From an uncultured Paracoccaceae bacterium (GTDB lineage: Bacteria; Pseudomonadota; Alphaproteobacteria; Rhodobacterales; Rhodobacteraceae), in the NCBI GenBank assembly GCA_947495295.1, contig CANLYJ010000001.1:496001-560000 (forward strand): 64,000 nt of DNA, in the 5' to 3' direction. The notes beneath the pieces were generated by a model. That model worked only from the letters and a program-made list of their open reading frames with translations. It was not told the DNA's origin and did not search any database. Below, piece after piece: positions 26,279 to 35,680 of this stretch. Position numbers and translations under genes: made by a program. Every line of letters begins with the position of its first letter. Position 1 is the stretch's first letter.

Positions 26279-26470
26279 TTGAAGGCCTTTTCAACGACCC
26301 AATTGAGACGCAACACGTCTGAAATCCTGGAGGCGGTTCAATGTGAACCCGTTATGATCACTAGGTACAGGAAATCTCTCTTTGCGATGATATCACGCGA
26401 ACACTTCGATGCCATGCAACGCGCGCTAAACTCCGCCACCTTGGGTAAGGAGACAGAGCATACACGGTGA
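26279..26470 (+). CDS. Type II antitoxin-like protein (Phd/YefM type) without visible toxin
   Basis: 63 residues from a TTG at 26279 preceded by GAGGG; the start gives KAFSTTQLRRNTSEILEAV, the usual Phd/YefM N-terminus, followed by PVMITRYRKSLFAMISREHFDAM. These proteins bind DNA through the N-terminal domain and neutralise a toxin through the C-terminus. No RelE, Doc or PIN-type gene follows; the next gene is convergent. It may be an orphan that helps keep the element, or a regulator. It starts 19 bases after the phosphoesterase stop. Confidence 0.6.
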   Translation: MKAFSTTQLRRNTSEILEAVQCEPVMITRYRKSLFAMISREHFDAMQRALNSATLGKETEHTR

Positions 26471-26627
26471 AGGGCGGAAGGTGTGAATTCGCCGCGTTCG
26501 CAAATAGCCCAATACGCTGCCTGCAAAGCTGCCTTTCGCTACATAATCAGAATGATGCTCCACCCTGTTGGAAGATGAAATATCTACTCGGATTGCATTG
26601 TCACAAATTTGCGCGCATCAAATTCAG

Positions 26628-27323
26628 CTAGTTTATTCGCTTCGAATCCTCAACCCCTTGCAGAAGAACTGCCTCAAGCTCTTCTAGAGTATATCGAAGA
26701 TCAGATATCACCTCTCGAATTTCACCGTGTGTATCGTTTTGGTCTTTTCCATTTTCCTTATCGTATACCACAACCCTCAAGACATTTAGAAAACGTGTTT
26801 CTGCATCTGGATCGGCAATTTCGGCAATCTCAGCAAGCTGGTCTTGGCCGAGATCTAGTTCTGCCACGACTTCCCTAACCAACATGGAAGCCAAACTTGC
26901 AGCATGGTGCTTCAGTTTTCTGGCCAAGCTGATTTTATCCTCATTGGGACCATTTGGCGGTTCGAATGGCGTCCGGATTTGGAACACTGGATCACCAGTA
27001 GATAGCTGAAACTCCATGGCAGAAAGTGCTTTTTCATATCGTTGCATTGGATCTCTGCCAGGGTAGTGGCGTCGTTCCCGCCAAAGCTTCAAAATCAGAT
27101 CAGCAGTTTCCTGTTTGAGTGTTGCATCTTCCTCAGAGGCGATCATCTGCTCCGACAAGTAAGCAGCCATCCACTTTGCTGTTATGTCACGGTCATCCAG
27201 TTCACTGATGAGCTTGCGCCCAAGCTCCTCTATTGCCTGATCTCGTTTCATATGTTCCGTCGCGACAGAGCCGGATGACTTCGACCCTTTTTTGTGCGAC
27301 TCTTTTTCTTCTGTTTTGGCCAT
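26628..27323 (-). CDS. Partner protein of the Avs3-like gene, function unknown
   Basis: 231 residues, start MAKTEEKESHKKGSK preceded by GGGAGC. Lys-rich N-terminus, then a long charged helical body (IEELGRKLISELDDRDITAKWMAAYL) and an acidic end (LEELEAVLLQGVEDSKR). No known domain recognised. The first 122 bases lie inside the 3' end of the giant STAND gene in another frame, which implies translational coupling. Some Avs loci carry a small accessory gene, so a partner role is likely but unproven. An ATG at 27347 is an alternative start. Confidence 0.7.
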   Translation of the reverse strand: MAKTEEKESHKKGSKSSGSVATEHMKRDQAIEELGRKLISELDDRDITAKWMAAYLSEQMIASEEDATLKQETADLILKLWRERRHYPGRDPMQRYEKALSAMEFQLSTGDPVFQIRTPFEPPNGPNEDKISLARKLKHHAASLASMLVREVVAELDLGQDQLAEIAEIADPDAETRFLNVLRVVVYDKENGKDQNDTHGEIREVISDLRYTLEELEAVLLQGVEDSKRIN

Positions 27324-30300
27324 AGTCGCTCCCAATTGAACGTTCAAAATTCACAGTTGCTATTAAATCGCATTCAAGTTCATCCATGCACTTTCGAAGG
27401 CTATGTTTGGTGATGCACAATCGATATCCGTCGATAAAGGAATATGATCTATGTCGCATAGACCTTTCGCTGTCGCTCGGAGTAGTGCTCCAAGTACGGT
27501 AGCGCAAATCTGTGGTCCCATTTTCTGCAACACCCCACGACGGAGATGACAAAGCGCCAGCTGAAATTTGAAGGGCACCCAAAAGAGCGCTTGAAGGAGC
27601 AGCTTGAATACTCCGTGCTTCAAAGCGGCGTGGGTCTTTTTCGTCTACTCCGGAATCACGATTGCCCATTGGGCGCTGGATGGCTGGAATTGTACTGAAA
27701 TCTCGATTCTTTGGTTTGTCCTCGTCAAACTCGTCAAGGTCAGGAATGAAAACATCATAATAGTCTTCGGTGGCTGCGTAAGCACGCAAAAGCGCGGGAG
27801 CCGTCTTGCTTGGAACGAAAGCAGCTTTACTACGAACTTCTCCATGGGCTGCCTGACTTCCATACTCATACACCCCGTGCTCGCGATATTGACAAAGGAC
27901 CAGGCTACCGTCTTCCGCAATTAGCTCTGCCAGCGGATCAACTGCATCCACTTCGCCAACCCATTCCTCTCGATCAGGTTCAAGTTGTTCCCAGTATCTG
28001 TTCAAAAGTGGCAACGCTTCTAGAAGGTCCGATATCCAGATCGTTGGATAGGTCGTGTCATCGCGCTCCAACCAACTTTCAAAAGTGTCATAGTGATCGT
28101 CATCAGCTCCCACCAAAGGGCGTGTTTTCATCAGTTCGCCAACCGCCATGTGCAAGCCGTGCCATTGCAAATAGACCGAGTGTCGATGGATGGTCGGTCG
28201 TGACCCATGCCCCGCCGAATAAAGTCCGTAGTCGTCATCTTTCAAACGGCTCTTTCTCGGCTCATTCACCCAATGACTGGTCTCTTTGTGGCCATCCCAG
28301 CGATCCACGATCCATTCCTCGGCAACTTGGATCAACTCACTGGATGACAAATCTGCAAACATCCGGCATGCGGGAGAGTACCAATATGGTATGATGTCCA
28401 TGCTGTCGAAGCTAAATCTCGAGCCTGGGTCGGCGTGACTATCGAAAGCACGGGAATGGCGATCTTTCAATCTCGGTGCCCTCGTCGAAGCTGCGCCGTT
28501 CATTGAGGCCAGGTTTGTTTCATCCACCTCTATGTTCGCTCCGCATTGTCGTGCCTGATCAAGCGCTCTCGCTAGGAAATGTCCGATCAGAATGTGCGGT
28601 TGGTGCTTGGCCCATAGCTTCAAGATTGCGGCTTCATGGTTCTCAATAATAGCCGGATGATGAGATGACACTCGAGCCAACACCATCGACAATTGTTGGG
28701 CAGCGTTCATTTCTTGAAACGGGCAGTCGGCGAAAGTGTAGTGGCAATTGAACTGCCCAGTAGCATGATCCAAAACACCTTTTATCAAGTCTGCTAGGCC
28801 TAACTGCACGGAAGTCAAAAGTGCGTGAGAAGCCTGCCAACGCACTCTTGAATCAATATCGCCCAAATACCTGTAAATCAGAGCTGAGACGATCTCGCTT
28901 TGAGTTGAGGGTAGGTTTTGTGGCTCAAATAGGTACCGATTACGCACGTCGTCATCAATGTTTAGGCGAACTTCTGTGCGGTCGATCAGCCGAACCAATA
29001 GTTCATCCGCTGTTTCCAGTTCCAGGTTGCTCACGTACTCGGCAAGAAGCTTCAGAAGACTCGCTGCACCCAGCTTCGAGGCATTCTGTTCAACCAAGTC
29101 TAAAACAACTTGACGTCGGCCTTCTGGAGGTAGCCCAGATCGGGTCTGGAGTTCAGTGAACTGTTCTCCATGATACCAACTATAGCCCATCGTTCTGCCG
29201 CCAAGGCCCACAGTCAGCTTAGGAAGTTCGCTTGCGCACCACTCGCTTGTAGCCCTTCCTGGCCAGTCGTCCAAAGCAGCAAAGATCGCTTCTATTTCAT
29301 TGTCGGGCCATCTAGATGTCCGTGCGCATTGAGCGAGTGTATTGAGGTGCTTTATCTGATCTGCAAACCGAACTCGCGTCCGCAACTCAAGCAGACGCTC
29401 TTTGTAGTCGAAAATTCTTGCATTTCGATCTGCTTCTTGAGCGTCAGCGATTGTATCAGCAGACAGCGGATCAACGGAGGACCAATTGGCTTCACCTTTA
29501 TCCGTCTGAATTTCCTTATTTGGTTCGGACCGCATCGGATCGGCTTTTTCGCTATAAGGTTTTTGCGGCGACGAAGCCATTGATTTGAAATGCCTGATCT
29601 GTTCAAGCCGGGACCAAGCTGCCGCTGCGGATTTCGTGGATCGACACATCTCTTCCAGATTGTCGGGAAGATGGGCATCAGAGTAGGGTGTTGTTTCCAA
29701 AATCTTTCGCTGAACGAGATGATTCAACAAACCACCCCCTACGTCCTCAGAAACTTTGCCCAAGTCATTCAGAATTCTGTCTTCAACCGATGGCGGCACA
29801 TCTCCCAGGACCTGGGCAAGCGAATATCCATCGGGTGCGCTAAGCCAACCTGTGTCGAGCGTAGCTTTTAGGAACAGCGATATCTCGTTACAGCGCGTAG
29901 TGAACCCTTCATCTCCCCAACGAGAAGCGGTCATTGCGCCAACAGGTGGGTTCGATATGGAGATCGCCTCCAAGGCCTCTTCCAAAGGAAACCCATCTTC
30001 CGAATCTAGCAATTCGCCGGCATGCCGTACAACCCTCGCAAACGCGCCCAAGAGTTCTCTCGTTTCCGATGTATCTGGGCGCTCCCGCCTCACGACGCGG
30101 CAGAAAGCATGTAACACGTCTAACGCTTCGAGATCGACTTCCTCTGCAATCTTCAGCGCGTCCGAAAAAATCACCGATGCATGGTCTTTAGAGAAGTCCA
30201 TGAATACGCGCGCTATTGAAAGCAGATACTCAGATTTTTCGGTTGCTCGGACGTGAAGCTTCCGAACTTCCTCCGACTTTCGCTCCAACGTTTCGGCAAC

Positions 30301-33300
30301 TACAGCTTGCAGTGAGGGATCGTGCAAAGTGATCGCACACAGTTCAGCGTCTTGGTCAGAAAAGCCTTCGCCTTTGGCCAGCGAGGAATTCAAGAAGGTG
30401 ACTTTGGTTGGTCGGTCCAACCCTGACGAAAGCAGTAGATCGGTCGCTCTGAGGCGCAGAATACTCCTCATGTAAGAAAAGTGATAACTCCTGCTACTTG
30501 TGTTACCCAGGTTGGTTATTTTCTGATCCAACTGCTTAGCGGCGGTACTTGTCCTGCTGCCTAACAAAGATGCGTATGCTTTATATGCTGGGAGCAACCC
30601 GCAGATCTCATCATACCGCTCTTTTGCGAGCTTGAATTCCCTTTCGCTTTCCTCAGCCTGTTCTTCTTCTCTAGGCCTTTCCGGTTCAGTGAAGACAGCT
30701 TTGAGGTCTGGTTCCTCACCGTTTGAATGCGACGTTAAAATGGCTGTGCGCAGTGCAAAGTCTATGCGGTAAGGATAGGTTAGATGAAGCCCTTGGAAAT
30801 TTCGCGGCCAGTCATTTCGCAGTATATTCAAGATTAACTTCGGAGTTTCCTGTGCAATTTCTCCAGTTGGCACTAACCCCTCGAGAAAGAACAGTATTTC
30901 ATCCCTTATTTCGGCTGTTAGCGACGGTCCGGATCCAAATCCGTCATCTTCCGCAAGCATCTCAAAATCGAATTTGGAGAGGCCGATGAGGGCATTTTTC
31001 AGCTGTTCGGGTGAGGGAGTAACGCCGGCTCGACGCAAAGCATTGACTGCCAGGAAATGGTAGCGAAAGTTCATCTCCTCCAAGATATTAGCGATCACGC
31101 TAGGGCCGCACTCGATCACAATCTTCGCGATTATCCATTTGCGCAAAGCTACACAGAAAGAGGCATTCGTCCATCGATCGCAATCTTGTTCGACCAACGG
31201 CCATCCGCGAAGGGCATAAAACGTCAATAATCTTGTTACGACATCACGCTGTTGTGTGTTCCAGCTATGATGCCGGTTTTCATCATTAAAGGTTTGGTGC
31301 ATCCACTCTTCGGCGGCCTGCAGATTTAGGCGGCTTTCAAAGGGTTTGCCTTGCCTCGCTTTTTCTCGTGCAAGGTTGAATAATACCGAGCCTTGCTTGC
31401 TTCGTTTCTCGGGGTCATTGAGGACGAGAAGGCCAACTGTTTCCTCTAGGAAAGGGGCCGATAAATCAGAGTTCTCCAAAATTAGGTTGTCAACTTTGCC
31501 GGAGGCTCGCATCGCTTCGGCTCCGACAAACATTGTCTCTCCAACGGCTATTTCGTCTTGATCATTTGATGCGATGTGGAGTGCGGCTCGCAGACGTGAA
31601 AGATCCACTCTTCGCCTAACAATCGGATCCGAAATCGCGGCAGTGCCGTCCCTTTCTCCGAGGAAACTACCCATCTCAGATTTTCTGCCGCAAGCTATCA
31701 GCGCGTCAAACAAATGCGAGGCTGCATAACCTGAATTTAGTCTCTCAGATACAAGAACATCGGCAATCGCCGAACGCACCGTGTCCTTTGCCTCTTGGGC
31801 AGTGGCCTCCGAGTACTCTTCAAAGTCCTCGTTAGAAAACTCAATGCCCCGATCACCTAACCGCAGGTTCGGTGCAAGGTCGTTCACTATGTCTTCAGTG
31901 ACTTCTTCGTTAAGTTTGCAAACGCGAGACAATACACCAATAGGTATCGGGGCTGAAAGTTCGTCCAAAGCTGCACACCAATGGCTACGCCGTATGTTAA
32001 CTCCACTACGGTCAAAAGCCTCGCGAACCTTTGCATCGAAGAGATCATTCAACGACTTTCCATTAGGGCGTAGAAAGTCGATCGCATCTGACAACGATTT
32101 TGCTCCGGCCAACGCACTTGTTTGAACGCGAGGAATACAACGCGAGAGAGCATGAAAATCGGTGATCTCAGTTTCGCTTCCTTCCAAACCACGAAGCGTG
32201 ACCATTGCGCTTGTTTCACTCAGAGAAAACTCGGGGCATGGGATTTTTTTTGACCCCTCAGGGAGGTTCATTTTTGACAGTCTAGAGGTGCGGCAGGTGA
32301 CAACAATACGAACGTTGGAGGGTAAATCTGTGAAGGCAATCAACTGATCCACAAAGCACATCTGTGGCGGAGTTTGTGAAGCTGCGTGAGTTGTGATGTT
32401 ATCCGCAGCGTCGATTACAATGACCAGCAGTGAACCAGGATTCTCTCGACCAAAAATCTCAGCCGCCGTTTCTAACTTTTGGCGGAACGACGGCGCCATG
32501 TCTTCCCGTTCTTTGTAAGGAAAGAACAGCGGAGTTTTGGTCAACCTCGCTAGTTCATTAGATAATTGAGTGAACCCTTGCCACGAACTATGCCTTGGCC
32601 TTGACGGGTCACGATAGCTGCCTGCGCCGTAGCAGTCGTAAACTATGGTTCTTGAGCCAGGTGGCAACGCGGTCTCTAGACTTCTAGCTGTCGTTGTTTT
32701 TCCACAGCCCCCTTTTCCATGCAGCACTACCGGTGAATGCTTTTGAACCTCGCTGGCTAGAGTTTCAGTTATGGTTCTCGGGATCACTTCGGAAAGGGGC
32801 TCAAGCTGTGGTTCGCAAGGGAACAGCCCTTGCCCTCTACCAAGGTTAAACCAACTCAACACCGTATCGCGCTTGACAGCGCGATTCCCCTCCGGGCCAA
32901 GCAGTTCCTGAATACGCACACGCAGATTGTCGGCCATGTCCTTGACTGGGCTCAGAATAAGTTCTGCGATTGCATTTGTATTCTGTTCACGGAGCTCAGC
33001 TCTGGCGTTTTCACCGCCTTCAAGCGAAAGCAAATCGCAAAATTGGATTAGTTGGTTTTTCCCGAGACCAGTTGCTCGTTTCAGCGTGTCGTAATCGTCT
33101 CCCTGCAACTCGCTGCTTTTTGCCTTATCTATAGTGTTCTGCAGGCTTTTTGCTATTGGCTGGTTCGTTACCAGCTTAATGCCCAGCGATGCCTTCACCT
33201 GGCCAGTATTTTTCCCCTTAATCGCACCCCGAAATGCGTCTGCGAGTCTCCGCGCCACGGAGTTATTGCCTGTCTTCTTTGTCGATGCGCAAAAACGAGC

Positions 33301-33588
33301 AAGCGTCCAACTATTGTTCTGGCCAGTCACCGAGTACTTTAGCTGAACGAGTTCAACGCGTGAGTTTTCATGATTCTCATTGTCGTCGAAGTATAATGCG
33401 CAGTCCACACCGTCCCAATTTGCGTCGTCCCTAGTTTCTGCAGCCTCCCTAACACCCTCGACTGTTAGCTCCGTAAGGCCTGTAGCCGGGTCCAGCAGTT
33501 TTAGGGCGTTTCCGAGTGCCCAGGCTTCATGAAATTCATCTCCGGCGTTAGATGCGGGTGCGCCAAGTACGTCTAAAGATCTGCTCAA
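27202..33588 (-). CDS. Avs3-like STAND NTPase with N-terminal Cap4/DUF4297-type nuclease
   Basis: 2128 residues, intact. Residues 1-200 resemble the PD-(D/E)xK nuclease of Avs3/Cap4 proteins: AGDEFHEAWALGNALKLLD, DGVD with D62 and VELVQLKYS with Q82-x-K84. The STAND NTPase follows: Walker A GKGGCGKTTT (291-300), Walker B SLLVIVIDAAD (386-396) and a sensor strand RIVVTCRTSR. The long C-terminal part is helical-repeat-like and would serve as target sensor. Avs3 proteins known from other bacteria detect phage terminase and degrade DNA. The only usable start is TTG at 33588, since an in-frame stop lies five codons upstream. Assignment to the Avs3 type is by resemblance and needs a profile search. 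Confidence 0.85.
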   Translation of the reverse strand: MSRSLDVLGAPASNAGDEFHEAWALGNALKLLDPATGLTELTVEGVREAAETRDDANWDGVDCALYFDDNENHENSRVELVQLKYSVTGQNNSWTLARFCASTKKTGNNSVARRLADAFRGAIKGKNTGQVKASLGIKLVTNQPIAKSLQNTIDKAKSSELQGDDYDTLKRATGLGKNQLIQFCDLLSLEGGENARAELREQNTNAIAELILSPVKDMADNLRVRIQELLGPEGNRAVKRDTVLSWFNLGRGQGLFPCEPQLEPLSEVIPRTITETLASEVQKHSPVVLHGKGGCGKTTTARSLETALPPGSRTIVYDCYGAGSYRDPSRPRHSSWQGFTQLSNELARLTKTPLFFPYKEREDMAPSFRQKLETAAEIFGRENPGSLLVIVIDAADNITTHAASQTPPQMCFVDQLIAFTDLPSNVRIVVTCRTSRLSKMNLPEGSKKIPCPEFSLSETSAMVTLRGLEGSETEITDFHALSRCIPRVQTSALAGAKSLSDAIDFLRPNGKSLNDLFDAKVREAFDRSGVNIRRSHWCAALDELSAPIPIGVLSRVCKLNEEVTEDIVNDLAPNLRLGDRGIEFSNEDFEEYSEATAQEAKDTVRSAIADVLVSERLNSGYAASHLFDALIACGRKSEMGSFLGERDGTAAISDPIVRRRVDLSRLRAALHIASNDQDEIAVGETMFVGAEAMRASGKVDNLILENSDLSAPFLEETVGLLVLNDPEKRSKQGSVLFNLAREKARQGKPFESRLNLQAAEEWMHQTFNDENRHHSWNTQQRDVVTRLLTFYALRGWPLVEQDCDRWTNASFCVALRKWIIAKIVIECGPSVIANILEEMNFRYHFLAVNALRRAGVTPSPEQLKNALIGLSKFDFEMLAEDDGFGSGPSLTAEIRDEILFFLEGLVPTGEIAQETPKLILNILRNDWPRNFQGLHLTYPYRIDFALRTAILTSHSNGEEPDLKAVFTEPERPREEEQAEESEREFKLAKERYDEICGLLPAYKAYASLLGSRTSTAAKQLDQKITNLGNTSSRSYHFSYMRSILRLRATDLLLSSGLDRPTKVTFLNSSLAKGEGFSDQDAELCAITLHDPSLQAVVAETLERKSEEVRKLHVRATEKSEYLLSIARVFMDFSKDHASVIFSDALKIAEEVDLEALDVLHAFCRVVRRERPDTSETRELLGAFARVVRHAGELLDSEDGFPLEEALEAISISNPPVGAMTASRWGDEGFTTRCNEISLFLKATLDTGWLSAPDGYSLAQVLGDVPPSVEDRILNDLGKVSEDVGGGLLNHLVQRKILETTPYSDAHLPDNLEEMCRSTKSAAAAWSRLEQIRHFKSMASSPQKPYSEKADPMRSEPNKEIQTDKGEANWSSVDPLSADTIADAQEADRNARIFDYKERLLELRTRVRFADQIKHLNTLAQCARTSRWPDNEIEAIFAALDDWPGRATSEWCASELPKLTVGLGGRTMGYSWYHGEQFTELQTRSGLPPEGRRQVVLDLVEQNASKLGAASLLKLLAEYVSNLELETADELLVRLIDRTEVRLNIDDDVRNRYLFEPQNLPSTQSEIVSALIYRYLGDIDSRVRWQASHALLTSVQLGLADLIKGVLDHATGQFNCHYTFADCPFQEMNAAQQLSMVLARVSSHHPAIIENHEAAILKLWAKHQPHILIGHFLARALDQARQCGANIEVDETNLASMNGAASTRAPRLKDRHSRAFDSHADPGSRFSFDSMDIIPYWYSPACRMFADLSSSELIQVAEEWIVDRWDGHKETSHWVNEPRKSRLKDDDYGLYSAGHGSRPTIHRHSVYLQWHGLHMAVGELMKTRPLVGADDDHYDTFESWLERDDTTYPTIWISDLLEALPLLNRYWEQLEPDREEWVGEVDAVDPLAELIAEDGSLVLCQYREHGVYEYGSQAAHGEVRSKAAFVPSKTAPALLRAYAATEDYYDVFIPDLDEFDEDKPKNRDFSTIPAIQRPMGNRDSGVDEKDPRRFEARSIQAAPSSALLGALQISAGALSSPSWGVAENGTTDLRYRTWSTTPSDSERSMRHRSYSFIDGYRLCITKHSLRKCMDELECDLIATVNFERSIGSDYGQNRRKRVAQKRVEVIRLCRDGTYETRSGNRGAWAQAHQ

Positions 33589-33592
33589 TACT

Positions 33593-33790
33593 TCATCTTT
33601 TCAATGCGATAGTTAGTGACAAGTCTCCAACGATGTTCACATCGATTGCCCTACGATTCAAGGCCTTGGCAAGGCTATCGGTCGCCATAGGGCATACACC
33701 AGCGTCGAACGACAGTTCTGGGCCGTTCGTGCCTAGCTTAGTTCTTGAATGGAATGACGTTTGACCCGCCATTGGCAAATGCCACTGCAC
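33593..33790 (-). CDS. Possible 65-residue protein directly upstream of the Avs3-like gene
   Basis: The frame from 33790 (GTG) ends in TGA three bases before the TTG start of the Avs3-like gene, an arrangement that would allow coupled translation. The C-terminal half (CPMATDSLAKALNRRAIDVNIVGDLSL) looks protein-like. The first 53 bases overlap the 88-residue gene, and no family is recognised, so it may also be leader sequence only. Confidence 0.3.
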   Translation of the reverse strand: MQWHLPMAGQTSFHSRTKLGTNGPELSFDAGVCPMATDSLAKALNRRAIDVNIVGDLSLTIALKR

Positions 33791-34004
33791 CTTCTCTGCG
33801 AATGGTGGTGACGGCTTCCTCTAGCGCAGACCGGTCGTCGTCAAAGAGATCGTCCCAGACGATGGATGTCCCGTTTTCGGTCACAACCTCCAGCGACCAT
33901 CCGTCCCCGCCTTCGAGTTTGTAGATGTCTACCTTGAATGGCAGCCCATCCTCAACGATGCGCTGCGAGGCGCTAGAAATGACAAGGTTGGGTTCGCGTT
34001 CCAT
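33738..34004 (-). CDS. Small hypothetical protein, 88 residues
   Basis: The start MEREPNLVISSASQRIVEDG is preceded by AGAGG at the right distance. The sequence is acidic (TSIVWDDLFDDDRSALEEAV) and shows an alternating strand/helix pattern; no family is recognised. It lies just upstream of the Avs3-like gene on the same strand and may be its first cotranscribed gene, or a separate cargo gene. Confidence 0.6.
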   Translation of the reverse strand: MEREPNLVISSASQRIVEDGLPFKVDIYKLEGGDGWSLEVVTENGTSIVWDDLFDDDRSALEEAVTTIRREGAVAFANGGSNVIPFKN

Positions 34005-34526
34005 CTAAATACCTCTTTGATCTTCAGTGGATGATAGAGGCACTGATCACGAAAGCCAATGTCCGCAAAGCTGGCTAGGTTTGCAGTAACCTGACTGGTC
34101 GGTGAATGGCCGTTGTGGGCCGTCATGCGCTTCAAAAGCAGTGCCAGACGTACTTGATATGCCGTGAGTCGAATTGTCGCACTTACGAGTGATTTAACAT
34201 CACTAAGGCCGAATTTCATACATGAAGCGTTTGAAATTCGATACGTGTGCGCTCCGACCCCAATTTAACGTTAGAACGCCCTTCGGATCTTGAACAATTA
34301 GGTTTCATTGGCGATTTCTGATTTTCCCTAAGTTAATTATTAAGTCTACCCTTAAGAAAGCTGTGAAGGCACTGAATAAAAACAGCTTTTCTGAATAAGC
34401 AGCTCCATGTCTGCCACGTGGGGAAATCGTGCCTGTATGACGATTCGAAACTCTTGCCAGCCGAGAATCACCCGCATAGAGATCGGTATGAAGTCATACT
34501 ACATCTAGCGGTTTGGTGTCGAAGCG
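34005..34526. other. Gene-poor spacer between cargo and transposition module
   Basis: About 520 AT-rich bases between the divergent 88-residue gene and the Ner-like gene. It must hold the promoters for both directions. An open frame on the minus strand (34219 to 33929) overlaps the real gene and is not supported. I see no terminal repeat or att-like sequence here. Confidence 0.5.
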
Positions 34527-34811
34527 ATGCAAAAAGAAGTGGCCTTGAGAGAAAGCCTGAAATACCGAATTCGGCTGCTCGGACATAGCTTCAGTAGCAT
34601 AGCCGCGGAGCTTAAGATTAGTACCGGGGCCGTCTCAAATTGCTGTTCGGGTGTTATAAAAAGCAAGCGAATTCAGAGCGCTATCGCCGCTAAGCTTGGT
34701 GAGGATCCGGCCGCCATATGGCCGTCGCGATATTCTGACCACCCAGATCAATCACAAAACGAAAACCAGCAAAAGGAGGTTCAGAACGACAAAGTTTCTG
34801 GGGTTCCGTAA
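34527..34811 (+). CDS. Ner/Nlp-type DNA-binding protein
   Basis: 94 residues. LKYRIRLLGHSFSSIAAELKISTGAVSNCCSGVI is a helix-turn-helix, and the end of the domain (IAAKLGEDPAAIWPSRY) is the characteristic motif of Mu Ner and E. coli Nlp/SfsB proteins. In Mu, Ner represses early transposition genes. Position directly before tnsA suggests that it controls the tns operon. The last 30 residues are Gln/Asn-rich and probably disordered. Confidence 0.82.
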   Translation: MQKEVALRESLKYRIRLLGHSFSSIAAELKISTGAVSNCCSGVIKSKRIQSAIAAKLGEDPAAIWPSRYSDHPDQSQNENQQKEVQNDKVSGVP

Positions 34812-34987
34812 GAGGCAAAGGCCGAAGCGTTGGAGCGCTCCGACCTTTGTAAGCTGTGTGAAAAATCTGGCAGATCCATCACACCGCTTTCATCCCTCTT
34901 TTAACGCCAAAAGTCAAGTTAACGCAGCACCGCTTGGGGCAGCGACAGATGGCTTTTGGTCAATTTCATCAAAAGAAGGGAGACAGC

Positions 34988-35680
34988 ATGTCTTCAAATG
35001 TTACTACCCATGGCTTTCCTCAACCCGTTTTCCTACCGGGAGCGAGAGCTATCAATCGGCGAACAAAAGGACACGGTACAAGCAACGTGGTGCTACCAAA
35101 CGAGGGCTCCGGTCCAAACCACGTTGTTTCGGTTGAGGCTATTTTGGAGCGAAAAGGGCTTCAGCATTACCTGTCTCAACCAGGCATTGTTAAAGTTACT
35201 GGGCAGGCTGGCCCAGTTGGATACGTGGATGTTGACGGTAACCAGAAGAAGCACACTTTCGATTTACTTGCCCATCGTTCAGATGGTTACAAGATCTTGG
35301 TGGCCGTCAAACCATTTGAAACAGCTGTACGAGACCGGCTTGATCTCACCCTCCAGCAAATCGCTGCCTGCGTCCCTGCAGGATTTGCAAACGAAGTCGC
35401 ATTGTTCACGGACCGCACGATTTCGCGTCAACAACAGGTCAACAACTCGCGGTACCATGCCATCCGGAGGATTGCCGACCAGGAAGCGGAGTTAGCAGTT
35501 GAGCGGGAAATACGCCGACTGAATGGGAGTACAACAATCAGCGACCTAATTGACGCTGTAGGGCTCGCAGGAAGAGCCTACGGGGCGATCCTAAATTCCA
35601 TCTACCGTGGCGTCCTGCATCAAGTCTCAGCTGGACTGATCGACTACGGCACAGTTGTCCGCGTGGGGGCACTGTCATGA
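34988..35680 (+). CDS. tnsA: TnsA-like heteromeric transposase endonuclease subunit
   Basis: 230 residues; the start at 34988 follows GGGAG. The nuclease fold shows E50 (VEAIL), D92 (HTFDLLAH) and K108 (LVAVKPFE), which fit the E-D-K triad of Tn7 TnsA. The C-terminal helix-rich part (TISDLIDAVGL) would contact TnsC. TnsA cuts the 5' ends so that the element leaves by cut-and-paste. Its stop overlaps the tnsB start (ATGA). Confidence 0.8.
   Translation: MSSNVTTHGFPQPVFLPGARAINRRTKGHGTSNVVLPNEGSGPNHVVSVEAILERKGLQHYLSQPGIVKVTGQAGPVGYVDVDGNQKKHTFDLLAHRSDGYKILVAVKPFETAVRDRLDLTLQQIAACVPAGFANEVALFTDRTISRQQQVNNSRYHAIRRIADQEAELAVEREIRRLNGSTTISDLIDAVGLAGRAYGAILNSIYRGVLHQVSAGLIDYGTVVRVGALS

Noticed and set aside
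26279..26470. Full toxin-antitoxin pair
   Set aside because: Only the antitoxin-like gene is seen; the following gene is convergent and no RelE, Doc or PIN-type toxin is adjacent.
33929..34219. Open frame of 96 codons on the minus strand
   Set aside because: It overlaps the better supported 88-residue gene, whose ribosome site lies inside it, and has no recognisable domain.
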